Assembly (NCBI GenBank): GCA_028023455.1
Contig: JAQFVV010012673.1
Span: forward strand, 1,160,567-1,224,566
Length of the DNA: 64,000 bases
Reading direction: 5' to 3'
Source: Epiperipatus broadwayi
Taxonomy: Eukaryota > Onychophora > Udeonychophora > Euonychophora > Peripatidae
Positions within the stretch are counted from its first letter, which is position 1, and every line of letters starts with the position of its first letter. Below are positions 16,046 through 25,860 of this stretch, one piece after another. A program made the translations under genes and the position numbers. The notes beneath the pieces are model-generated. The model was not told the DNA's origin, ran no database searches, and saw nothing but the letters and a program-made list of their open reading frames with translations.

Positions 16046-16140
16046 GATTGACTTTAAATCTCAAGTTCCACGGACCACATACGTCACTATCATCTCTTGC
16101 GTTCGAACTTTTTTAGGAACTTACGAGCAATAAAGCCATT
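16046..16140 (+). repeat. tRNA-derived SINE, family A (partial)
   Basis: Contains GCGTTCGAAC (B-box-like) and ends AACTTACGAGCAATAAAGCC, matching the non-tRNA end seen inverted at 19938 and 37195 (GGCTTTATTGCTC). The family reads as a tRNA-like head with a short tail ending in AGCAATAAAGCCAT. Confidence 0.55.
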
Positions 16141-16420
16141 TTGATATCCAATTAATCACAATAGTAATAATTTAAAATATACCGAAGGTTATAAAAAAAA
16201 AAACATAATTACTTGTATACTTTAACTGTGATTTTGGTAGAACTTGGGATTATATGAATCAAAATGGAACTATTTTATCATGAAAAATATATAAGTATAG
16301 AAGTCTATTTGAATACGTATAATATTAAAAATATTCTAAGATGTCTGCTTATATATATATATGTGCTAAAATATTCTGGAAGAACAAGGGAAATTTTATA
16401 AATTTTAGACTTTTCTTTTT
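16141..16420. other. Unannotated spacer
   Basis: AT-rich; no gene, no recognised repeat. Confidence 0.4.
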
Positions 16421-16640
16421 ACCTTTTACTAATCAAAGCCGCAGCTATTGCTTCTCCGTCATCGTTACTCAAGAGATCGCTGTAGAAGCCCTTGTTAAAT
16501 AATCTTTTGTCTTTAAATTGCTTCAATTTCTCAGCTGCATCTTTCCTTCACTACGCTCAGGAAAGCAATCTTTTGTGCGAAGTTCATCTGGATTTGAATG
16601 GCCAATTATTTCTTTTGTAAAAAGTTAAAATTATCTTAGT
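16421..16640 (-). pseudogene. Possible bacterial-derived gene scrap carrying a palindromic insert
   Basis: This small stretch has visibly higher GC than its surroundings. On the minus strand one frame reads TKEIIGHSNPDELRTKD (about 16625-16575) and another reads DAAEKLKQFKDKRLF then NKGFYSDLLSNDDGE and AIAAALISKR, ending in TAA at about 16420. Between the two frames lies a palindrome (CTTTCCT, spacer, AGGAAAG; about 16541-16566) containing TGAGCGTAGTGAAGG. AAAGAT is repeated at its borders, as if it had been inserted into a once-continuous frame. Palindromes of this TGAGCG(N)AGTGAAGG type are common dispersed elements in bacteria. Alternatively 16423-16545 could be a host exon (an AG acceptor upstream, GTAAAA donor at 16422). 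I do not recognise the protein. Confidence 0.35.
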
Positions 16641-16749
16641 TTGACAAGATTTTAAATAATCGCTGTCAGTTTTTAAAAACAACACTTTCATACATTGACA
16701 GATGATTTCCTGATTTGTTCAATAATATATTTTTAAATACGAATGCCAA

Positions 16750-17470
16750 ATCATATATATATATATAAAGGAGAAACGTGTGTATAAGTATATCATGGTG
16801 AAACAATTCGCGATGTCACCTACCAAACACATGAATTGGTTATTTGAATCTGGTAAACACTTAAATATTTTGTTCTGGTAGATGGATATTTCCCTCCCGT
16901 GACCTTACACTTAATTATCATCCAATTTCTGATTATTGGATAGATTCTTGCCTGGGACATAAAATAAACTGTGAAAAACTCTTATCAGGTATATACATCT
17001 ATATGTAAAATTTTGAAAGGAACTACTCTTCTCGCGTGCGCAAGAAAATTGACATTCACTTTCTCTGTCGGACAATTGCTTTAATACCATAGATGGTCCA
17101 CCTACGGTTAGTGCTTATTCTTTGTATAAGCCAACAAGTATTGATGTGACTAAATTAGGGCTAGAATTTAGTATGACCCTGAAATTTAAACCTGCATATT
17201 ACTTGCCAATTTTAGTTTTATATAACACAAAGAAGAGAAAGTTGTAAATGTTTAACTACTTACGTCATCAAATCTTATTAGTTTGTATATATGTAATGAA
17301 TAATATAACAAATTATATATATGTGTGTGTAAAACTGTGGAAATGATAGTCCTTCACATGTGATAAAAATCTGACACGCCCTCTCTTATCAGCAATTGAT
17401 GTAAAAGCATATGGCGGTCTATCTATGGTTAGTCTCTATTCTTTAAATAAACCAACATTCGTCTACACAC
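16750..17470. repeat. Pair of diverged direct repeats
   Basis: ATAGATGGTCCACCTACGGT with GTTAGTGCTTATTCTTTGTA at about 17089-17130 recurs, diverged, at about 17405-17455 (GGCGGTCTATCTATGGTTAG with CTCTATTCTTTAAATAAACC). A (TA)n lies at about 16755-16768. No coding region seen; family unknown. Confidence 0.5.
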
Positions 17471-17780
17471 AAAAATGTCTATAATAAAATACCATAAAAC
17501 ATTAGGAATGCTTGAGATCTCTTATTTAAATGTATGTAAGTTTAAAAAGATCTTACCATGGCTTCTTGACTGACAATATTCTTACTTTTGTAACTTAATC
17601 TTTATGTCTTCACTGGTAATTTAGAAACAAATTTTGATTATTTTCTATCCTTTAAAATTAAATCCATATAAGTGGAGTGATTTAGGTGGGTGCATTTAAG
17701 CATTGGTTATCATCTATTTTATTATGCAGACTAAATTATGACAGATGATTAAAAATTTTTTTCTACTTTTTTTATCCAAT

Positions 17781-17874
17781 GTGTCAAAGCTTCAGCCTGG
17801 AAGCAAACCGACTAATCTGGGACAACTGCTTGTAAAGCAGCTGTCACTGACCTCTCGACCACCAATGCTTGACA
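17781..17874 (-). repeat. tRNA-derived SINE, family B
   Basis: Reverse complement gives a tRNA-like body beginning GTCAAGCATTGGTGG and ending near AAGCTTTGACAC, with an A box region, an anticodon-arm-like hairpin (CTGC...GCAG) and a B box region that has decayed to GGTTTGCTTCC. The same family is at 20121-20201, 45192-45284 (minus) and 46045-46131 (plus). Confidence 0.75.
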
Positions 17875-18247
17875 ATTCTTTTCTATTTGGCTAATAAAAC
17901 TATAATACACATCTTCATCTACTACTGGATTTGTTATAGACATTTCCTTTGCTATTGGAAGAGCTTATTCATGCTCTAGCTGGGAATATTAATTAACTTA
18001 GAACATCAGTTTCTATAATTGTAACTTGTCCACATTTCAGTGAACCCCACAATTTTATCACCTATCTTATGATTGTAGTGTACATTTCGTCTCTCCACTG
18101 ATGACTTTTTTCTTTAGTTTTTATAAAGCTGGTGCAAATGAAGACAAATCTTCATCCATTTCAGTTTGTTTTCTTTGCTGTTTATTATTCTTATTTTTTG
18201 TTATCTATTAATTATCACTATCTATTGCCTTCCTTTATTATTAAAAG
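17875..18247. other. Unannotated spacer
   Basis: No recognised gene or repeat. A short open frame at 18132-18314 has no family features and runs into the adjacent repeat. Confidence 0.4.
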
Positions 18248-18785
18248 AGGCAATACTGTATGGAAAGTTTTACCTGTTTTAATAACAGTTATAAGCAAGC
18301 ATAAGAAATGGTGATCATGTGATTTTTATTGGCTTAAAACCAACCCTGCCTAATAGGATAGTGGTGGCTATGGTTATTAAAGAATCAAAGGCACCAAAAT
18401 GTATAGGCACTAAACTGAGTTCAAACCTATATGGCTATATAAGCTAATGAGCTTGGATTGAAAATATTAATGTGTTTTCCAATCTAAGACTCGTAGTTTT
18501 GTAGTTGAGATAAAAGGTGGCTGCTGAAGAGTTGCATTAGATCCTAAGATCTAGGTGCAGTGTCCTCAGATCCAAGGCTCCTCACTGACAAAGGCCACAA
18601 GACAGAAACTAGTCTGGGATGTTGGATGAGTAGGCACTAGATGATGATTTTATGACAAGCCTTCTGGATCCATTGATTACTCTGGCTTGCACTGAGTGGC
18701 AATACTGTATGGAGAGTTTTGCCTATTTTAATAACAGTTTATAAGCAAGCATAAAAAATGGTGAACATGTGATGTTTATTTCTTT
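18248..18785. repeat. Inverted-terminal-repeat element family R, with duplicated right end
   Basis: GGCAATACTGTATGG...AATAACAGTT...GCAAGCATAA...AATGGTGA(T/A)CATGTGAT occurs at 18248-18330 and again at 18702-18785 in the same orientation. Its inverse is at 35840-35960 and 44270-44370. The interior (about 18500-18660) has the family core with a hammerhead-like relic: CTCACTGACAAAGGCC, ACAAGACAGAAACTAG, then TCTGGGATGTTGGATGAGTA. No coding region. Confidence 0.65.
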
Positions 18786-19059
18786 GTTATTGTTTTTCTT
18801 TAACTAACTTACATAATTATCTTTAAATTATTGGGGTGGGGGGTGTTATTGTCTTTAACTTTAATTAAACTGTTAAATGGCTTTATAAAATACGAAATTT
18901 ATTTCTAAACTTTGAAAACTCATATTTGCATTATTTAATTTGTATGTTATACATTCCGTATTTATACAATCATAGTCGCCATCTGATTTATATGAAGCTA
19001 TAAATTATTAGTTTTTAATTATCTCTTCTATTAATCAACCGTCTCTTACGAAGCTCCTC
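18786..19059. other. Unannotated spacer
   Basis: AT-rich with a short G-run (about 18835-18845). No gene recognised. Confidence 0.4.
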
Positions 19060-19300
19060 GTCGACATCTGACGTCACTCTAACTCTGCCAGTTCTTATGC
19101 TAAAAAATTTGTTTGATAGGTTTTGAATAGGTTTTTAAAAGTTCTGTAAGATGGTGCCCTCTTCCAATTTATTTTACAAGTAAAAAATAAAAAAAAACGC
19201 ATTTAAACCTAAACAAAGAAAGAACATCGTTTGTAATTGGTTGTTAGTGAGCTCTCAGCCGAAAAAGACATTCTGATTGGCTGGAAAGAACAAAGAAACC
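19060..19300. promoter_or_regulatory. Possible promoter-like cluster (CRE and CCAAT boxes)
   Basis: A perfect CRE palindrome TGACGTCA lies at about 19069-19076. A canonical NF-Y type CAGCCAATCAGAAT is present on the minus strand at about 19272-19285, with a second CCAATTAC on the minus strand near 19235. The stretch is less AT-rich than its surroundings. No transcript or first exon can be identified beside it, so this may be chance. Confidence 0.25.
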
Positions 19301-19930
19301 GCCTGATTAAAGAAAATAAAGAAAAACGCTGAGATTTTCATTTCGAATGCAATTTTAAGTATTAAAAAAATATAATTTCAGAAATTAAACTAGTTTTTTA
19401 AAAAAAAAACTAAAAAAACAAAATTATTTTCGAAAAATATTGAAGATTTTAGTAAAAATATTAAAGAAACATTTAAAAGAAATATTTACTTTTCTATAAC
19501 GTAAAAGTCGACCGTTTTGTTTATATTATAGCTTTTATGTTGCCAAAATTGAATATTTTAGAATAAATAAATAGCAATTTATTTTTGAAAGAACTTTCGT
19601 TCTCTTCATAACCTAAAAAATTAGTAATATACTTTTTATAAACGTATCTGAGTTGAATTTAATATTATAGGCGAATATGTTTTAACAATAGGCTTTGTCT
19701 TCAGTTTGTGAGTTGGCCAATTAAAAGATTTGATTTTTACCTCATACAACCAATAATATAATTAGCCGTTAAAAGGTTAATATTCAATTAACGGGGAATA
19801 CAAATTATTTCATTATAACTTGTACATATTGCTTTTAATATATGTGAAGTTTTATAATTGTTTAAATTTCAAAATTATTTTTATCGATAAAAATATGTTT
19901 ATTACTTTATTTAATTTTTTTAAAATTATA
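19301..19930. other. Unannotated AT-rich spacer
   Basis: Nothing recognised; homopolymer A/T runs are frequent. Confidence 0.4.
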
Positions 19931-19937
19931 TATATAT

Positions 19938-20060
19938 ATGGCTTTATTGCTCTGGATTTCATAAGAAGTTGGAGTGCCAGTACTGAAAGGGACAGAATCG
20001 ATCCAGGGACCTCTAGCCCCTAAGTCCACTTCTCTACAATGGCACCAAATCGCACATATA
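19938..20060 (-). repeat. tRNA-derived SINE, family A
   Basis: On the minus strand a tRNA-like head (GGTGCCATTGTAGAGAAGTGG as A-box region, GGATCGATTC as B box) is followed by CAGTACTGGCACTCC and the tail ATCCAGAGCAATAAAGCCAT. The copy at 37195-37325 shares the layout and the tail. Confidence 0.7.
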
Positions 20061-20120
20061 ATCAATTATTATAAATATTTTTATGCACAAGCAATTTTTC
20101 TAGGATTTTTGTTTTTTCAC

Positions 20121-20201
20121 GTGTCAAAGCGTTGACTGGGAAACGAATCCGGGCCAGCTGCCTGGAAGGCAGCTAAGCTAACCACAAAACCACCAACGCT
20201 T
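20121..20201 (-). repeat. tRNA-derived SINE, family B
   Basis: Reverse complement reads AAAGCGTTGGTGG...GTGGTTAGCTTAGCTGCC...CCGGATTCGTTTCCCAG...TCAACGCTTTGACAC. The AGCGTTGG and CCAACGCT ends (the second as TCAACGCT) form an acceptor-like stem. B box is GGATTCGTTTCC. Confidence 0.78.
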
Positions 20202-21259
20202 TTAATTTATGAAAAATTATAATAGAGTAAATTGAATCAATATATTTTATGTATATAGGTACTTACAATTAATCTTTATTAATTTTATTTATTTATTTCA
20301 TCATTGTATTATCAAACAATAATGTTTATTTTGCTGGAAAATGTGTTGGAAACAATGGTTTTAAAATAAGCAGTTTTCAGTCTTCTCTTGCTCCTTTTTA
20401 ACTCAAGTAGAATACAATCTTATATAACTGATGGTCGTTTAATTACTATAACAATTAAATTATATTATTTCTCAATCAAAAATAAAATAGCTGAAAGCTA
20501 TACTTTAATAAATTTAGTCAGTTTCTTATAGTGAGGGTGGATTGACATATTCCAGCACTACCACATCTGCTATTAAATTCACATTTTCTGTATTCCCAAC
20601 CTACACTTACTATTGTCCTGCCATTTATTTGTAGATATCTTCATAAGAACTACAATAAGCCAATAGTTAACTTATTTCCGCATCATAATCACTTAAATCA
20701 ACAACCTAACCTTAAAAATAAAACAGCAGAATATCGCTATTTTTTACTAAGATAAGTTTAATGTTTTATCTATTGAGGTTATCTTGATTACATATTATCA
20801 ATATTCTATTGATTTATTTCATCCTTGGATATTATGAGATCTGTATGTTCTTATAGGTTATTTGTATAAAGATGTCATGTAATTCATCTTGCTGCCAATA
20901 AGGGTTATTCAAAGTGTCAAATGAAAGAAATTGCACAACACCCATCTAATGGAAAGGTAAGAAACTACAATATAAAGACCAATGTATTGACCTTATAACA
21001 ACATACAAAGATTTCATCTTATTCGGTATGATTATTTTAACATGTGGTTATATAATGTTAATTTTAAAAATTTTGTTATCAATCATGGATCCCAACCACT
21101 CAAAGAACTATAAAGGTAATTTATAAGACATTTTAGGAACTTCACATTGGTTGTGAATCCACTGAACATGAAGAAGGATTGATACATTCATAACATCAGA
21201 AAATAGGAAAGATATTGATAAAATAAGCAAAACAATTTTATCAAACAGCCAATTTGATC
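20202..21259. other. Unannotated AT-rich stretch
   Basis: I see no gene, no recognised repeat and no long open frame over this kilobase. A C/T-richer piece near 20520-20640 has no family match. Confidence 0.4.
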
Positions 21260-21349
21260 ATTAGGAAGATTCTTGATGTCCTAAGAATCTCTTATGGTAC
21301 TGTCAAACATTTTAAAGACCGATTTAAAAATGAAATTTGCAAATAGTAA
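21260..21349 (+). pseudogene. Possible helix-turn-helix transposase remnant
   Basis: The frame reads IRKILDVLRISYGTVKHF, which resembles the second-helix region of Tc1/mariner-type DNA-binding domains (a VREIADxLGISYGTVQ-like pattern), and ends in TAG shortly afterwards. No catalytic region could be read downstream to 22000. Very short, low certainty. Confidence 0.3.
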
Positions 21350-22552
21350 AATTCATTCCACACATGTTGATAGCAAACAGACAAAGAAATATACTGCCTC
21401 TGATGCCAGGTTTATGAAATTTCATCAAGACACAGAAAACTTGAATATATTATTATGACCCTAAGAATAACATTCAAAATAGTCAATGGAGACTATATTC
21501 TTCCCACAATAAAGTAGAGAGTTAATTAATTGTGATTCAGTGTCAATGTGATGTTGATTGTTTTTGTGACCTTTATGGAATTGTGTGAATCAAGTTTGTA
21601 TCTGTGATATCACAGTGAAACCTGAATGATTTAAGTGCTTCGTAGAACATTTAAAAAATGTTGTTCATAGAAAAAGACTTAACAATTGGGAAAATCATCT
21701 CAGCTTCACTTATGTCAGTGATCCAGGCCAAATAATGTTTCTGATATGAAAATTTTTGTTAAATAAAACCCTTACAGTGTATCTCATTTGGAATTGTGCT
21801 GCTCCTGGTTTTCCTCCCAGTCAAAATGGTCATGAATTGTAAATATTTTGAAACAAATCAGGATACCAAGGCAGCGACAATAGATTAATTAAAGGCATTC
21901 ATAAAATAAAATTTCAACATTGTTCAGAAAATTTAGCATGTTTGAAAAAATGTATTCAAAATGATGCAAAATATTTGGAAAGAGACTAATTATAATTAGC
22001 CTTTTACTGCAACATTGCTTTTTTAAAATTTAAACATTGATCATATGTTTTGACCATGTCTCACCCATAATTTGGAATAGGTTGCTAATACTTACTTATA
22101 AGATATCAGATGAAATTCACTCGAAAGTTGTGCTATACAAAAACTACAAATTACATCTTTTATCTTGCTCCATATTATCCTTTGTTTTAAAAGAAAATAT
22201 ATAATAATGATGAATTGTATACTAGAATATAGAGTTAATTCTTTATTTTAGTATACCCAAGTATAAGATTTCAAAACAAGCTTTCTATTCAAATTAATCC
22301 TTTTTGCTCTCTAATTCAACAAATGTTGCTTTTGTGTAATAAATCAGGGTTCTTTTTTTTTGCCTTTAACAAGTCATTTCACAATTTCTCAATTAAATTT
22401 ATGTCTATGTCCTCTATATCTTCTTTCAGATTTGTAAAGTAGTGGTATATCTGTAGAATTGTGTTTTCTTAGTTTTTTTATATGTAAGTGTTGAATGTAT
22501 CCTCAATTTACTAAAATTAAATTTAAATTGCATATTATGATTTTTTTAAGTA
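21350..22552. other. Unannotated AT-rich stretch
   Basis: No gene recognised. Some pieces downstream of the HTH remnant look slightly richer in codon-like sequence but are broken by stops in every frame. Confidence 0.4.
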
Positions 22553-25460
22553 TCATTATCATCAACCATTATCAGTCCACTGCAGGATGAAGGTCTCTCC
22601 AAGTTCAATCCATCTTTTCCGATTTTTAGCTTCTCTTTTCCACATCACCCCTGCACACTTTCTTATTTCATCCATCCAACTCACATGTGGTCTCTTTCTG
22701 GGTCTTTTACAATCTTTTGAAATCCAGTTTAAAATTTTAATTGTCCATCTATTATCATCTCTTCTAGAAATATGTCCAGCCCACTCCACTTCAGTCTTTT
22801 AATTTTTTCAATGAGGTCAGTAACACCTGTTTGTTCTCTTACCCATACATTGTGTTTTCGATCTCTTCTTGTTACTCCCAACATGCATCTCTCCATACTT
22901 CTTTGAGTGGTTTGAAGTCTCTGTATTGCTCTTCTATTAAGTGTCCAAGTCTCAGATCCATAAGTAAGAACTGGCAAAACACATTTATTAAAAACCTTCC
23001 TTTTCAAACACATAGGCATATTTCCTTTTAGTATCAAGTTATTTCTACCAAAAGCACTCCAACCAAGTTTAATTCTATGATTAATTTCATCCATTATGTT
23101 TCCATCTGTATTAATAATCTGACCAAGGTATTTGTAACTGTTAACTTCTTCTAATTCATCATAATCAATCTTTATTTTCATATTTTGAGAAAATCTATTA
23201 AACATTACTTTAGTCTTTTTAACATTTATCTTTAGTCCTACTTTCCTACTTTCATCTGATAACTCCTGCAACATTTCCTGTAAGTTTAAAGCATTATTTG
23301 CAAAAACAACTACATCATCTGCAAAATCTAAATGACTAAAATAATCTCCATTTACTTTCCTCCTTTAGCTTCCCATTTTAATCCACAAAATACTTCTTGC
23401 AGCACTGCTGTAAAAAGTTTTGGAGATATGGAGTCACCCTGTCTTACACCCTTTTCAATGTTGACTTTCCTACTATCATTATGTAATCTAATTGTTGCTG
23501 TTGCATTTTTATAAATATTCTTGAAAATATGACAATATCCTGGATCTATACCTTGATGATCCAATGCTTTAATCACTGAAGAAATGTTTATAGAATCAAA
23601 TGCCTTTTCATAATCTACAAATCCAAAGCATAATGGCAACTCATATTCATTTGTCCTTTCTATAACTTCTCTCAATACCTGGATATGATCTACTGTACTA
23701 AAACCACTTTTAAATCCAGCTTGTTCTCTTGGTTGGTGGAAATCCAATGTTCTCTGTAGACAAGTTGTAATTATCTTGGTAAAAATTTTGTATAAAACTG
23801 ATAAAAGGCTGATAGGTCTGTAATTTCTAATATCTTCTTTATCACCTTTTTTAAATATTAATATTAATACTGCATTCTTCCAATCATCTGGTACATCTTT
23901 ATCATTTAGACATTTGGAATATAACTTTGCTAAAAAAAATTCTATTTCTTCACCTGCTTCTTTTAATATATCAATTATAATTCCATCATTACCTGGAGCC
24001 TTCCCTTTCTTCATAAATTTAATTGCATGTCTCACTTCTTCATTTAAAATTCTGGGCAATTCAGAAGATATAATAGATATAGGAGATACTTGTTCTTTAT
24101 TACTATATAATTCTTGATAGAAGTCTTCTACCCATTTCATGATGTCATCTCTCTTTTTAGTAATAATGCCATCTTTTTTTCTTATTGCAGATATAAATTT
24201 CCTACCAATACCAAAATGTTGTTTTACACTCTTTAGACTTTTATTCTCTTCTACAGCTTTCCTTGCTAGTTCACAATTATACTTTCTTATATCATTTCCA
24301 ACTCTTTTCCACACCATTTTACAAAATTCGAGATATTCAATCCTTTTTAATGCATCATTTTTGTATATCTTCATATTCCTTCTTTTCTTCATAAATTCTC
24401 TAGTCTCAGTAGAAATTTTATTGGTCAATTGCTGCTTTTTTCTACCAGCTATCTTTGTTGCAGTTTTTAAAAGTGTATCAGTTATTTTCCTATTAATTTC
24501 ATTCAAATCTGAATCATGTTCAAAATCTACTAATACTTGAAACCGATTTGTAAGTTCTAATTTAAATTCATTAGAATGTTTCTGAAGATTAGGAATATCA
24601 ACTGTAAATATTGTTTTTCTTAATAATTTTTGTCTCTCTAGTTTTGCATTAACATGTATCTTACATCTTACTAATCGATGATCACTTCCTGTGTTAAATT
24701 TATTAAGAACATTACAATCTTGAAATATGTATTTTCTGTTAGTCAAAATATAATCCAATTCTGCTGTACCTTCATTTGGATGCTTCCATGTCCATTTCCT
24801 TTTAACATTTTTCTCAAAAAAGAATTCATAATATAAAGTTTTTCTTTTTCTGAAAACTCCACAAGTCTATGTCCTCTCTCATTTCTATTACCATAACCAA
24901 AATTACCTTCAGCATTTTTGTCTTTCATTTGTTTATCAATTCTAGCATTAAAGTCTCCCATAACAATTTAAAAATGTTGTTTACTCTGATCAAAGGCATT
25001 TTGTACATCCATATAAAAATCTACTACTACTTCATCACTATGAAAACTTGTTGGGGCATAAACCTGAATTATCTGCATTTGGTATCTGCTATTAAGTTGT
25101 ATAACTAATCTTGCCACTCTGTCTGATACACTATCAATCTCCACAATGTTATTCTTCCATTTTTTATTTATAATGAATCCTTATCCACTTGTATTTCCAA
25201 TATTTGTGCCTTTATAGTAGAGTACATGTCCACTTTTTAAATCAATTGTTTCTTCACCATTTCTTCTAACTTCACCAAGTCCAATAATGTCCTATTTAAT
25301 ATAAAACAGTTTTTCTTCTAACTCTTGCAATCTTCCTTCACTTGAAAGTGATCTGCAATTGTAAGTATCTAAATAAAAATCATCATCAAATGGCAGCCTG
25401 AGTCCACAATCAGGGGATTCTTAGCACCGTCCACCTTTGGCTACCAACTGCTACCTTGAT
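22553..25460 (-). mobile_element. RTE/BovB-type non-LTR retrotransposon, longest copy, inactive
   Basis: On the minus strand the element has a 5' segment (about 25460-25400), an APE-type endonuclease, a reverse transcriptase and a C-terminal domain, ending in a GATGATAATGA tail at about 22553-22566. The layout and motif wording (NYRPISLLSVLYKIFTK, GVRQGDSISPKLFTA, MERCMLGVTRRD) are those of the RTE clade. The single polyprotein is split by at least three stops and three frameshifts (see the pseudogene entry). Four shorter copies of the same family occur at 1320-2652, 10621-10989, 30314-30485 and 37333-37930. The exact 5' end is not clear. Confidence 0.92.
22562..25400 (-). pseudogene. RTE polyprotein (endonuclease-reverse transcriptase), frameshifted
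   Basis: Endonuclease: DIIGLGEVRRNGEE, YAPTSFHSDEV, MGDFNARIDKQ and the terminal TGSDHRLV (catalytic His region) are readable from 25360 to about 24680. In-frame stops are at 25292-25294, 25181-25183 and 24968-24970. Reverse transcriptase: KAPGNDGI, VPDDWKN, NYRPISLL, motif A FVDYEKAFDSI and motif B GVRQGDSISPKLF lie in 23352-24758. Motif C FADD (23314-23325) lies just past a frameshift near 23355. C-terminal part: KYLGQIINTDGN, YGSETWTLNRRAIQ and MERCMLGVTRRD in 22729-23274, another shift near 22780, then WAGHISRRDDNRW and RPHVSWMDEIRKC to the stop at 22562. Catalytic residues are kept, so decay is fairly recent. Function would be target-primed reverse transcription. Confidence 0.92.
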
Positions 25461-25734
25461 TGGTGACTTTACAGCCTCCTGGGAATAAGGGCCATGATTT
25501 ATTTTTGTCTGTCATGATTGTATATATTGGAAAAATATTCTTAAACTCGGAGGTAAAAAGCCAATAAACTCACCATGCTGGCTAATGCATGTTGGTGAGC
25601 AGCCCATCCATGTTCATATACTATATGAATAATCACATAGTAATAACGTATGGAGTGGACATTAGGAATTTGCCCTTCTTGATTTCTGATAAGGCCTCCA
25701 AGAGGAATCAAAGGGTCTCCTTTCAGTTAATAGC
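25461..25734. other. Spacer between RTE copy and solo LTR
   Basis: Contains GGACATTAGGAATTTGCCC and GGTCTCCTTTCAGTTAATAG; no family recognised. No gene seen. Confidence 0.4.
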
Positions 25735-25860
25735 AAATTCCTTTCTGCAGCCTTTTTAAGTATATATATATATATATTGTAACCATCAACATTAATCAAG
25801 CTTCCTTTCTGCAGCCTTTTTAAGTATATATATATATATATTGTAACCATCAACATTAAT
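25735..25860. repeat. Tandem duplication spanning the left edge of the solo LTR
   Basis: A unit of about 63 bp (CTTTCTGCAGCCTTTTTAAG, (TA)n, then TGTAACCATCAACATTAATC and AAGCTT) occurs twice in direct orientation, about 25740-25802 and 25803-25866. The first copy therefore contains about 25 bp of LTR start at 25778, outside the full LTR that begins at 25842. Confidence 0.88.

Noticed and set aside
15888-16133. Poly-leucine proteins here and at 47428-47745
   Set aside because: Products of trinucleotide microsatellites, not signal or membrane proteins.
24139-24540. 133-codon hydrophobic open frame on the plus strand
   Set aside because: Antisense shadow of the RTE reverse transcriptase region; other antisense frames at 22587-22802, 22831-23031 and 23914-24117 likewise.
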